NCBI RefSeq assembly: GCF_022458865.1
Contig: NZ_JAJNMU010000004.1
Location: 186,001 to 250,000 of the forward strand
Length of the DNA: 64,000 nt
From: Paenibacillus periandrae
GTDB lineage: Bacteria; Bacillota; Bacilli; Paenibacillales; NBRC-103111
Direction of reading: 5' to 3'
Below, piece after piece: positions 32,975-41,717 of the stretch. Made by a program: the position numbers and the translations under genes. A model generated the notes under the pieces. It made no database searches. It was not told where the DNA came from and saw only the letters and a list, made by a program, of their open reading frames with translations. Within the stretch, counting starts at the first letter, position 1. Each line of letters opens with the position of its first letter.

Positions 32975-34471
32975 TTACTTAATCGGCTGCTTCACTACAA
33001 ACGTTCCCGCGTCAGAATCGTTGGGTACAATATCCGAAGTATGCAAATACCAATCCAGCAGACGTGATTCCAGGCTTGCCTTTATGTCCGTATATTCGAC
33101 ATCGTAATACACATTGCACAGCTCCAGCGGGTCCTTCTTAAGGTCATACAGCTCTCCAAGCTCCTCTGTCCGCCGAATGAGCTTATAATCCTTCGTGCGC
33201 ATCATGGTCGTGCGGCATACACTATGCGGCTGCTCCTGCTGTTGTCTTGCCTTGGGCCAATACATGTTGTCCGGATGATTTGCAAACCATGCATCTCTTA
33301 TGGGATCTCCCTCAAAGCAGTGCGGCTCTCGCAGATTATAACCTCCATCGGCAAATACAGCGCGTTCTGAATCGCCAGCCTTCCCCTTTAGCTGCGGTAC
33401 CAGGGATTGTGCGAAATGATCATGCTCTGCTTGAATGCCTGCCAAATCGAGAATCGTCGCCATAATATCGAACATCTCGACCTGCTCTTTGACCTCATGA
33501 CCAGGCTTGCTGTCCGGGGAGCGGATGATTAGAGGAACGCGCGTCAGCACATCCTCCATGCCATTTGGCCATTTTTCAACTAACCCGTAATCGCCTGCAT
33601 AATCGCCGTGATCCGAGGATACGATTACAGTTGTATGTTCTAACAAACCGCTATCCTTCAATGCCTGCATCAACTGGCCAAACGCCCAGTCCACATAGCT
33701 GATCATGCCTAAATAAACCGCTTGGATTTGTGATAAGGTATCATCCGTTATCCGGTCCAGTTTTCGATAGGAACGTATGTGCTCATGGAAAGAAGGTTTT
33801 CCCTCCAACCCAGAGGGTCTGAGCGGCGGTATTGCTTTTGGATCATATAAGCTGTGATACGGTTCCGGTACGGCATAAGGCGCATGGGGCAGCAGTGTAG
33901 GCATATATAGCATAAACGGTTTTTCTTGTGCTTCGGCAGACTGGAGAAAGGCAGTCGCCTTCTGAACCGCCATAGCCGTCTCCGTAGAATGAACATCGCC
34001 TTGCTCCGGTTCCATCAAAAAGCTATAGAACCGCGGATCATCCGGATCATAAGGATTGCGCTTCTTGAAATCGCCTCTAAATTCCCTTGCCATTACACTC
34101 TGTTCACGGAAAGCCTCATCACCTAAGATTTCAATTAAATAGGACTCTGAATAAAGATGATTTTTACCATACCACTTCACCTCATACCCGGCCTGCTTCA
34201 TATAACGGAACAAACTGGGCTCATGCGGACGAAGCAAGTGCCAGAGCGTTCGATGACCGGAGACATGCGGATATAATCCGGTCATGAGACTGCAGCGCGA
34301 TGGACTGCATACGGTATTTTGCACATGACATTGGTCGAACCGGACGCCTTCTGATGCCAATTGGTCCAGGTGAGGAGTGCGGACCACGGGATTGCCATAA
34401 CACCCCAGGCTCTCAGCACGCATTTCATCGGGAAAAAAGAAAACAAAGTTCATTCGTTTATTAGCTGCCAT
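32975..34471 (-). CDS. Type I sulfatase (Cys-type formylglycine enzyme)
   Basis: This is a 498-residue arylsulfatase-family enzyme. The start NFVFFFPDEMRAESLGCYGNP gives the metal-binding region, and Cys55 in CSPSRCSLMTG is the residue converted to formylglycine. Conversion needs a formylglycine-generating enzyme or anaerobic maturase, which is not in the window. The ATG at 34471 follows GAAGGGAG. There is no signal peptide, which suggests that imported sulfated oligosaccharide is desulfated inside the cell. It lies between a binding protein and a GH3 gene. Carbohydrate rather than aryl sulfate is the probable substrate. Confidence 0.93.
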   Translation of the reverse strand: MAANKRMNFVFFFPDEMRAESLGCYGNPVVRTPHLDQLASEGVRFDQCHVQNTVCSPSRCSLMTGLYPHVSGHRTLWHLLRPHEPSLFRYMKQAGYEVKWYGKNHLYSESYLIEILGDEAFREQSVMAREFRGDFKKRNPYDPDDPRFYSFLMEPEQGDVHSTETAMAVQKATAFLQSAEAQEKPFMLYMPTLLPHAPYAVPEPYHSLYDPKAIPPLRPSGLEGKPSFHEHIRSYRKLDRITDDTLSQIQAVYLGMISYVDWAFGQLMQALKDSGLLEHTTVIVSSDHGDYAGDYGLVEKWPNGMEDVLTRVPLIIRSPDSKPGHEVKEQVEMFDIMATILDLAGIQAEHDHFAQSLVPQLKGKAGDSERAVFADGGYNLREPHCFEGDPIRDAWFANHPDNMYWPKARQQQEQPHSVCRTTMMRTKDYKLIRRTEELGELYDLKKDPLELCNVYYDVEYTDIKASLESRLLDWYLHTSDIVPNDSDAGTFVVKQPIK

Positions 34472-34495
34472 ACTATGTCTCCCTTCTGGATAGAT

Positions 34496-34530
34496 ATAAC
34501 CATACTCTGACAAAGCCAGAGCATGGTTAT
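34496..34530 (-). other. Intercistronic stem-loop between binding protein and sulfatase
   Basis: ATAACCATACTCTG (34496-34509) pairs with CAGAGCATGGTTAT (34517-34530) with one mismatch and a 7-nt loop. There is no U-tract. It probably stabilises the binding-protein mRNA or partly reduces read-through into the sulfatase gene. Confidence 0.6.
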
Positions 34531-34543
34531 AAGGATTCCTTGC

Positions 34544-36052
34544 TTATTTACCTCCCGCTTTTACCCAAGCATCAAGCTGCTTTTGCTTTTCAGCAATAAT
34601 TTTGTCCAAACCGGCCGCTTTCAGCTTGCTATTGAATTCGGGCAGCAGCGACGGGTCCAACGTGCCCGTTTCCAAACCGATTTTATACTGATTGATAACA
34701 TTCGTTACTGCGGCTACTTCCGTCTTGATCGCTTCAAAATCCGGCGTAAAGCCCAGCGCTTTGGATTTGACCGCCGATTCTTTAAATGCCTTCATTTGCT
34801 CCCAAATTTTCGGGTCTGTGCCCTCCCAAACAGAGGTCAAGTAATTGTTCCCTACCTCCCATTGATTGAATAAATATCCACTTTCAGTGACGCCTGGCAG
34901 GGGAGCGATCATATTGTCGGATTTTTTCACATAGTGTTTTCCTTCGATACCGTTCGAGATCAGGTTGGCGATGTTTTTATCCGTGTACATCATATTCATG
35001 AACTGCATCGCTTTTTCCTGGTTCCCGCTATTTTTGGGAATCGACATCATGAAGCTGGTCACATTGTAGGTCGCCATAAATGGCTTAGTTAATCGAACGG
35101 CCACCATTTCTTTGCCTGCTTGTGCGCTGTCCTGCTGCTCGTACCCCGGCTTCAAATTAGTTAAGAACCCGAATGCTTTGCCCGCCTTGACCAGATTTGC
35201 GCCGGTTTCTTGGGAAGTTGCAATATCCTTCAAGATGTAGCCGGCCTGATACCATTTACGAATGAGTTCAAGGCTTTCCGCATACTGCTTCGTTTCGAAC
35301 AGGTTTTGTACTTTCAAGTCATTCCCGGCATCGGCTAACACGCCCATGCTGTCTCCTAGAAGATCGAATTGCGCATTATACAATTTCAAAGCAGGCGTCT
35401 GTGAATTGTTCTGCTGGACCAGTGGAGTAATGCCAGGCTCATTATCCTTAATCGTCTTAAAGATCGGTTCCAAATCAGCCCATGTTTTCACTTTGCTTAA
35501 ATCGATTTTGTATTTATCCACCAGGTCCTTGCGCATACTGATCCCATAATCCGCGGCCAAATCCCTCATGCTGGGGACACCGTAAATTTTACCTCCAACC
35601 TTGGTTGCAGTGAGAAGATCCATGCCCACTGCCTCTTTAACCCCTTGACCGTGCTTGTTCAGCAAATCGTCCAGAGGAATAAGCTGCCCTTTGGCAACCT
35701 GGCTGCTATAATTTCGACTTGCCATGGTGACGAGCAGATCCAGATTTTCATTGGCCGCCAGGATGAGATTCACCTGCTGATTCCAAGCCGAAATGCTGAT
35801 AGGCAACAGCTTAACGGTCGCATTGATCTTCTCTTTTGTAATCTTGCTGATCTCTTCTTGAACGAGCTCTATATCCTTCAAATTGTTGAATGTCATCAAC
35901 GCCATCGTGATTTCGTAAGGCTTGGAATCCTTTGATTCCTTTGCAGGCGTGCCTGTCTTACTGTCGCTGTTGACTCCGCATGCCGCCAACAACGTAGACG
36001 AGGCTACGGCGATACTAAGCAATCCTTTTGCCGCCTTCAATTTTACAGACAT
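34544..36052 (-). CDS. ABC sugar-binding lipoprotein (importer 3)
   Basis: This is a 502-residue LplA-type solute-binding lipoprotein. The ATG at 36052 follows CAGGGGG. The lipobox is TLLAAC (lipidated Cys25), followed by a short charged linker and the binding domain (YEITMALMTFNN onward). It belongs to a locus with a sulfatase, GH3 and DUF5605 enzymes, so its ligand is probably a sulfated oligosaccharide. A stem-loop follows the gene. Confidence 0.95.
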   Translation of the reverse strand: MSVKLKAAKGLLSIAVASSTLLAACGVNSDSKTGTPAKESKDSKPYEITMALMTFNNLKDIELVQEEISKITKEKINATVKLLPISISAWNQQVNLILAANENLDLLVTMASRNYSSQVAKGQLIPLDDLLNKHGQGVKEAVGMDLLTATKVGGKIYGVPSMRDLAADYGISMRKDLVDKYKIDLSKVKTWADLEPIFKTIKDNEPGITPLVQQNNSQTPALKLYNAQFDLLGDSMGVLADAGNDLKVQNLFETKQYAESLELIRKWYQAGYILKDIATSQETGANLVKAGKAFGFLTNLKPGYEQQDSAQAGKEMVAVRLTKPFMATYNVTSFMMSIPKNSGNQEKAMQFMNMMYTDKNIANLISNGIEGKHYVKKSDNMIAPLPGVTESGYLFNQWEVGNNYLTSVWEGTDPKIWEQMKAFKESAVKSKALGFTPDFEAIKTEVAAVTNVINQYKIGLETGTLDPSLLPEFNSKLKAAGLDKIIAEKQKQLDAWVKAGGK

Positions 36053-36137
36053 GTTATTACCCCCTGAAATTATATTTGTGAATTCAAGAACTAGAAGTTC
36101 CCATTATGCTAACCGAATCGGAGATTCGAGTAGAGCC

Positions 36138-37016
36138 TCAGCCTTTAACTGCGCCAACCGTAAGACCTTTGACAAAATACTTTTGGAAAAAAGGATACAC
36201 GCAAAATATCGGCAATATTCCGATTACTGCGATTGCCATACGAACCGTATCCGTTGGAATGTTGGCGCCCGCAGCCGCACCCATATCACTCTGCTGCAAA
36301 AATTGAAGGTCCGTCATCATGCGGGTCAACATATTTTGAATACTGAACAATTTACTATCCGTCACGTAGATCAACCCGTTAAACCAGTCGTTCCAGTAAG
36401 AAATGCTCAGCATCAGACCAATAGCAGCCAAAATCGGCAGTGACAAGGGCAGCACGATATTCCAGAATATCCTGAATTCCGATGCTCCATCAATATAAGC
36501 TGATTCTATCACGGGAACCGGAATCGAAGTCGCAAAAAAGGAACGAATCAGCAAAATGTAGAAGCCATTCGTAAGCAAGCCTGGCACAATGAGTGCCAAA
36601 ATCGTATTCTTGAGATGAAACACCTCGGTATAGACCAGGTATGTGGAAACCAGCCCTCCATGAAACAGCATGGTGAAGAACACCAGGAATGATAGCGTTT
36701 TTCGTAAAGGCAGGTCGTTTCGTGACAACGGGTATGCCAGCAGGGTAGAAATAATCAAGCCTATCAACGTCCCGACAAAGGTAATGAAAATCGTAATGCC
36801 GTAAGCCCTTGCCATGGTGGTTGAATCATTCAGCAAAAATAGGTACGCATCCAAGCTGAATATCTTAGGCCAAATTGAATATCCGTCAACAATAATTGAC
36901 TTTTCATCAGTAATCGATGCCATAAATAAAAGCATAAACGGGAATAGACTGGCGATAGTGGATAAGATAAACAAGCTATGGACAAACCATTGATTAATAT
37001 GGTTCGATTTCATCAC
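36138..37016 (-). CDS. Sugar ABC importer permease, LplC/YtcP type (importer 3)
   Basis: This is a 292-residue CUT1-family permease with six predicted helices, a coupling loop IESAYIDGASEFRIFWNIVLP and the C-terminus KYFVKGLTVGAVKG. It follows the LplB-type permease by 14 bp and precedes the binding-protein gene. Confidence 0.95.
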   Translation of the reverse strand: MMKSNHINQWFVHSLFILSTIASLFPFMLLFMASITDEKSIIVDGYSIWPKIFSLDAYLFLLNDSTTMARAYGITIFITFVGTLIGLIISTLLAYPLSRNDLPLRKTLSFLVFFTMLFHGGLVSTYLVYTEVFHLKNTILALIVPGLLTNGFYILLIRSFFATSIPVPVIESAYIDGASEFRIFWNIVLPLSLPILAAIGLMLSISYWNDWFNGLIYVTDSKLFSIQNMLTRMMTDLQFLQQSDMGAAAGANIPTDTVRMAIAVIGILPIFCVYPFFQKYFVKGLTVGAVKG

Positions 37017-37030
37017 ATACAGCTCCTTTG

Positions 37031-38008
37031 TTAAAATAAGGCTTGATCGCGATTTTTCCGACTTACGACATAATTGGATACTAACACTAGAATAAATCCG
37101 ACCAATGATTGATATAATCCGGCTGCTGACGACATGCCGATATCTCCCAATGTCATTAGTCCGCGGTAAACATACGTATCAATGACGTCTGTTGTAGGCT
37201 GCAGCGGCCCGGAATTAAGCGGAACCTGATAAAACAGGCCAAAGTCAGAGTAGAAAATCCTGCCGATGGCAAGCAAGGTCATAATGATAATTGTAGGTGA
37301 TAACAGCGGAAGGGTAATGGTTCGAATTTGCTGCCATTTGCTTGCGCCATCTATCGTCGCTGCTTCGTAATATTCATGGTCGATTCCGACAATAGATGCC
37401 AGGAAAATGATGCATAGGTAGCCCACATGCTTCCAGACATTAACGATCGAAAGAATGTACGGCCAATACTTCGGTTCCGAGTACCACGAGATCGAGTCAA
37501 CTCCGAGTAACGGCAAAATATGACGATTGACAAAGCCATTTTCCACATTTAGAAAGGCAAGCACTAAATATCCGACAATGACCATTGAAATCAAATGAGG
37601 AAGCAGCACTACAGTTTGATAAAAACGGGACATGAAGCGGATTCTCACCTCATTCAGCAATATGGCTACTGCAACAGCCAGAACTAGATTAAGAATAATG
37701 AAAAATCCGTTATACAAAATGGTATTTCGCGTAATGACCCAAGCATCCGATGTTTTGAATAAATACTCGAAGTTCTTGAAGCCCACCCAATTGCTTCCGA
37801 GAATGCCTTTGGAGTAATTAATATTTTTGAATGCGATAATAACACCGAACATAGGTAAATAATTGTTAATCAGTAAGTAAAGAAACCCTGGCACCATCAT
37901 CAAGAACAAGGCTCGATATCTCTTGAAGGCCTTTAATACAACATGTACCTCGGCCGATTTCTTTAGTTGCGGTATACTCGGATAGTCCTCCTCTGTGATG
38001 CTCTTCAT
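37031..38008 (-). CDS. Sugar ABC importer permease, LplB/YteP type (importer 3)
   Basis: This is a 325-residue CUT1-family permease with six predicted helices and the coupling loop YEAATIDGASKWQQIRTITLP. The ATG at 38008 follows GAGGAAGG; the open frame continues 28 codons upstream through a TATAAT-like promoter, so the longer form is unlikely. It is the first gene of the transport and enzyme operon and is separated from the upstream regulator gene by a strong terminator. Confidence 0.93.
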   Translation of the reverse strand: MKSITEEDYPSIPQLKKSAEVHVVLKAFKRYRALFLMMVPGFLYLLINNYLPMFGVIIAFKNINYSKGILGSNWVGFKNFEYLFKTSDAWVITRNTILYNGFFIILNLVLAVAVAILLNEVRIRFMSRFYQTVVLLPHLISMVIVGYLVLAFLNVENGFVNRHILPLLGVDSISWYSEPKYWPYILSIVNVWKHVGYLCIIFLASIVGIDHEYYEAATIDGASKWQQIRTITLPLLSPTIIIMTLLAIGRIFYSDFGLFYQVPLNSGPLQPTTDVIDTYVYRGLMTLGDIGMSSAAGLYQSLVGFILVLVSNYVVSRKNRDQALF

Positions 38009-38042
38009 AGCAGCCTTCCTCGCTTTCTCTTTGTGTAATCCT

Positions 38043-38096
38043 ATTATATATAAGCTTGCCCTCTTCCGCTCACCAATAAAGCGACTTGTCACTTTA
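38043..38096 (-). promoter_or_regulatory. Promoter and activator-site candidate for the importer 3 operon
   Basis: On the minus strand TATAAT (38043-38048) is a good -10. The -35 region is poor, as expected for an activated promoter. Just upstream lies a 20-bp interrupted palindrome (38077-38096; arms TAAAGCGAC and GTCACTTTA, 8 of 10 pairs). It is a candidate site for the response regulator at 38180-39787. Confidence 0.5.
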
Positions 38097-38125
38097 GATA
38101 ATCCGACTATTCTTTTGTATGGAAC

Positions 38126-38160
38126 AAAAAAAACCGTTCACTCCATTGGAGTAAGAACGG
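38126..38160 (-). terminator. Strong terminator after the response-regulator gene
   Basis: On the minus strand CCGTTC-TT-ACTCC pairs with GGAGTGAACGG (2-nt bulge, loop AAT) and is followed by eight Ts (38126-38133). Confidence 0.88.
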
Positions 38161-38179
38161 CTATGGCAGTATAACTATT

Positions 38180-39787
38180 TTATTTGAATTGCTTTCGGTA
38201 ATCACTCGGATTAACGCCTGTCGCTTTCTTGAATAGGGTAGAAAAGTAGGATAGATTCGAATACCCGACAGTAAGCGCGATATCGCTTACGGATTGATTG
38301 CTCTTCTTTAGCAGGTCTATCGCCAAGGTCAACCGTCTCTGCTGTAAGTATTCAGAGATCGGTATGCCCATTTCCTTCTTAAACACCCTCGTCAAGTAAT
38401 CAGGATTCAAATAAACCGCACTGGCGATATCCTCACAGGACAACGACTGCTCTCCGATCCTCTCATCAATGAAATACTTGACCTTCTCAACGATCGACAT
38501 ATTTTCCTGGATCGACTGAATGTGATTCATTACTACCTCTATCACATCCGAAATCCATTCCTGAAGAGCCGTCAAGGAACGAACGACCCGCTCCGGCTTT
38601 TCCGTTAACAGGTTAGTTGAGAACACGTGATGCGCCTGCAAGCCCTTACTCTGCAGAACGAAAAAAACCATCTGTAGGAAGTCCTGGTAAAAGCCTTGAA
38701 GCCACTGGGCATCAATCCCGGATTTCATCTGTTTAAACGGTTCCATATAGGCAGATACATCCGCGAGAAGCTTCTCTTTATCTCCATGCTTCATCCACTC
38801 CGACCAGCCTTTGATATGCGGAGGATGAACATACGAAATGGAATCTCCACCATCCTTTAGCGTTAAGGTCTGATTCATCAGGGTCACATTATTTTTGTCC
38901 AGCTCCTGCAGACCGCGTACCATGGAAGCCATCTCATGTATGCGTACCGGTTCCCCAATGTAGCAGCATAAATCACAAAAAAAGAAATGATTGCACGACC
39001 TGATATATTGATCACAGTCGGAAGCAAGGCTTGTGCCAGTAAGCTCCATATTCGTTAATGGAAGTATGACGAGCAAGCACCCGTTCTGTATGGGTACGAC
39101 TAAGGATTGGTTAGCATGCTTTGCGATTTGCTCCTCTGCCGCATTTTGCAGCGCATACTCCATAATTTTGTAATCCCGCTGCGTGAGCGCTTTATGCCAA
39201 TGCTTCACATTAATATAAACTGATAGAAACAACGTATCGACAGAATAAGGTATGCTTTGCCTTCTCAGCTGTTCTTCTATTCTTTCCGGTGTCGAAGACA
39301 GCCCCTGATGAATCAGATCCTGCCAGAAGCGTTCCATTAATACAGGCTGATGGGATTCCCATAGCTGGTGATAGTGCTTGTAGGTCGCTTCGAATGTAAG
39401 CAGCTGCTCATTGGCACGCAGCTTGTCCAAAGCCTTCTGAATACTTGTCTCCAGCTCCAGATAATCGACCGGTTTCAGCATATAGTCAAAGCTATCCAGT
39501 TTAATTGCCTGATTGGCATATGAGAAATCCGCATGGCAGGTTAAAAAGATCGTCTCGGTTTTGGGATAAAACTCTCTGACCCATTTTAATAAATCAAGAC
39601 CGCTTCCTTGAGGCATTTCAATATCGCACAGAAGCACATCGACTGCATGCGCTTCAAACACCTCCTTCGCCTGCCTGATGTTGTAAGCCGTTTCAACGTC
39701 AGTAATGTGAAGCCGCTCCCAAGCCACACCTGTCTGAAGCCCTCTAACCGCGTGAGCTTCATCGTCGACAATCAGTGCACGATACAT
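38180..39787 (-). CDS. Response regulator, REC plus AraC (YesN family)
   Basis: This is a 535-residue regulator with an N-terminal receiver domain (about 1-120) with phospho-acceptor Asp55 (LLCDIEMPQGSG) and LKPVDY, a long middle region, and a C-terminal AraC double helix-turn-helix (about 435-533). Start ATG 39787 lies behind AAAGGATG; a TTG two codons upstream is also open. It is 15 bp after the histidine kinase gene. It likely activates the importer and enzyme operon that starts at 38008. Confidence 0.94.
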   Translation of the reverse strand: MYRALIVDDEAHAVRGLQTGVAWERLHITDVETAYNIRQAKEVFEAHAVDVLLCDIEMPQGSGLDLLKWVREFYPKTETIFLTCHADFSYANQAIKLDSFDYMLKPVDYLELETSIQKALDKLRANEQLLTFEATYKHYHQLWESHQPVLMERFWQDLIHQGLSSTPERIEEQLRRQSIPYSVDTLFLSVYINVKHWHKALTQRDYKIMEYALQNAAEEQIAKHANQSLVVPIQNGCLLVILPLTNMELTGTSLASDCDQYIRSCNHFFFCDLCCYIGEPVRIHEMASMVRGLQELDKNNVTLMNQTLTLKDGGDSISYVHPPHIKGWSEWMKHGDKEKLLADVSAYMEPFKQMKSGIDAQWLQGFYQDFLQMVFFVLQSKGLQAHHVFSTNLLTEKPERVVRSLTALQEWISDVIEVVMNHIQSIQENMSIVEKVKYFIDERIGEQSLSCEDIASAVYLNPDYLTRVFKKEMGIPISEYLQQRRLTLAIDLLKKSNQSVSDIALTVGYSNLSYFSTLFKKATGVNPSDYRKQFK

Positions 39788-39802
39788 GAGCAAACATCCT
39801 TT

Positions 39803-41554
39803 CTAATTATAAGTCTCCGGCAGTTGAAGCTCCACAACAGCTCCTCCGGCTGCTGAATTAAAAAATCTGATCTCAACCTGATTCGGGTACAAGAGTCGTA
39901 ATCTCCTCCTCACGTTCCACAAACCGATACGTTCACCCTCCTCAGTTACAAGCTCTTCGTTCGACTGCAGCTGCTTCAATGTAGAGTCCGCAAAGCCTGG
40001 TCCGGTATCTGAAATGATAATGCGCATATAGGGGGTATGCTGATTATTCTTGATGTTCCCTTTATCAATGCTAATGCTGATTTCCAGCGGATAGTCTGTG
40101 TTCATCGCGTGCTTAACGCAGTTTTCTGCAATCGTTTGAATAAGGAGTGGAGGGACTAAACTGGGCATCAATTCTTGCTGACAGTCCATCCGGTAAGTGA
40201 GGCAATCCGGAAATCGCAGCTGCTGAATACGCAAATAATTTTCCGTATGATTCAATTCATCCTGCAAAGCAACAAAATTTGAGCTGCTGCGAAACATAAA
40301 CCGGAAATAGGCGACCAAGCATTTGGTCATTTCGTGGATTAAGCTGTAATCCTTTACGGTGGCCAAATTATAAATAATGTTTAAAGAATTCAAGAAGAAG
40401 TGCGGATTGATCTGAAGCTGCAAACGTCTAAGCTCCTCCTTTTGATGGTTCAGCTTTTCTTCATACACATTGATTTGCAATTCACGGATTTCGGTTGTCA
40501 TTCGATTAAAGGTTTCATTCATGAGCTCGAATTCCGTCGAAGTCGGATGATCTTGAAGTCGAGTCTCCCACTGTCCGTCACGAAGCTTTCTCATGGCGGC
40601 TAGCATTCGGTTGATCGGCAGCAAAAACACCTGTCTCATGAAAAATACAAATAGAAGTACAAATAAGCCAGCGATCACGGAAATAATGGAAGCAATCCTT
40701 TGCATAAATGGGAGCTTATCCAAAATAATATCATCCGGTATTAAAGCAATGAGCTTAAAGCCGCCTTTCGTTGAGGGCTTCTCAATTACCATATACTGGT
40801 TATTTTTTCCGGATAAGTAATAATCCCTTGACGATGTCTTCAATTCAATGGCTTGATCATGGATCAGGTCTGCATGATTCATAGGCTCAAAATACTCAGT
40901 TGTCAGCAGCGCAGCCCCGGACTCGCCAAAATCGATTAAAGACAAAGGAACCATGATTTTTTCTGCATTGACCCAAGCCCCGACAAAAACCTTACCAATT
41001 TTGACCACATGGAATAAATTGTAAGTTCCGTTATCTTTCCATACATACCATCTGTTGTTCTTGTAGGAGGCCGTATTCCCTTGAAGCATACGGTTAATGG
41101 AGGCCTTGACAGCTTCCCGCTCCTCAAGGCTTTTCCCGAAATTTTGATTCAGAATCAAGTCCTGACTAGCCGCTGAATAAATGAAAAACAAATCGATAAA
41201 TTTATAATATCGAATTTCATTTGCTATTAAATTGTCCAAACGAATTTTCGCCTTATAATATTCGGATTCATTCGCGGGATCTGTATTTTCCAAATTCAAA
41301 AGATCCGTGTTCAGCTGCGACAAATCGTACAAATAACCGTCCACCTGGTCCAGATTTCGATCAATTTGTCCCATATACAAGCTGAGCAAATTGGCATTGG
41401 TTTGGGCCACACCGTTGCGAACCACCTGAACCGCATAATGATTATTAACTAGCAGTACAGTAATTAAAGGCACAATAATTAATACAATCATGGCCAGCAG
41501 CTTAAATCGTAATGAATTGAGTAAGGATTTAATAAATCTCATTGGGTTATCCAA
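39803..41554 (-). CDS. Sensor histidine kinase, YesM family
   Basis: This is a 583-residue membrane sensor kinase. A helix at about 16-37 and another at about 285-305 flank an extracellular Cache-like domain. A HAMP region (about 305-360), the His_kinase box QINPHFFLNSLN with His385, and the ATPase domain with DTGPGF follow. It probably senses a sugar or a sugar-loaded binding protein and phosphorylates the YesN-type partner. The TTG start at 41554 follows AAGAGG; an ATG four codons in is an alternative. Confidence 0.94.
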   Translation of the reverse strand: MDNPMRFIKSLLNSLRFKLLAMIVLIIVPLITVLLVNNHYAVQVVRNGVAQTNANLLSLYMGQIDRNLDQVDGYLYDLSQLNTDLLNLENTDPANESEYYKAKIRLDNLIANEIRYYKFIDLFFIYSAASQDLILNQNFGKSLEEREAVKASINRMLQGNTASYKNNRWYVWKDNGTYNLFHVVKIGKVFVGAWVNAEKIMVPLSLIDFGESGAALLTTEYFEPMNHADLIHDQAIELKTSSRDYYLSGKNNQYMVIEKPSTKGGFKLIALIPDDIILDKLPFMQRIASIISVIAGLFVLLFVFFMRQVFLLPINRMLAAMRKLRDGQWETRLQDHPTSTEFELMNETFNRMTTEIRELQINVYEEKLNHQKEELRRLQLQINPHFFLNSLNIIYNLATVKDYSLIHEMTKCLVAYFRFMFRSSSNFVALQDELNHTENYLRIQQLRFPDCLTYRMDCQQELMPSLVPPLLIQTIAENCVKHAMNTDYPLEISISIDKGNIKNNQHTPYMRIIISDTGPGFADSTLKQLQSNEELVTEEGERIGLWNVRRRLRLLYPNQVEIRFFNSAAGGAVVELQLPETYN

Positions 41555-41644
41555 TCATCCTCTTGATATGACTTCAAAATCATTGTACTACATTAAGGCT
41601 GATTGTGGATCAAGAATCTCATTCAGGATCATTTAGAACCTGTA

Positions 41645-41689
41645 TATAAAGAAAGATGCCCCCTGATGTATGAGATCAGGAGTCATCTT
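41645..41689 (-). terminator. Intrinsic terminator after the GH4 gene
   Basis: On the minus strand AAGATGACTCCTGAT pairs with ATCAGGGGGCATCTT (15 positions, two mismatches, 7-nt loop), followed by TCTTTAT. It separates the GH4 operon from the sensor kinase gene. Confidence 0.7.
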
Positions 41690-41717
41690 ATCCAATTGAC
41701 TATATGATTAATAAAGC

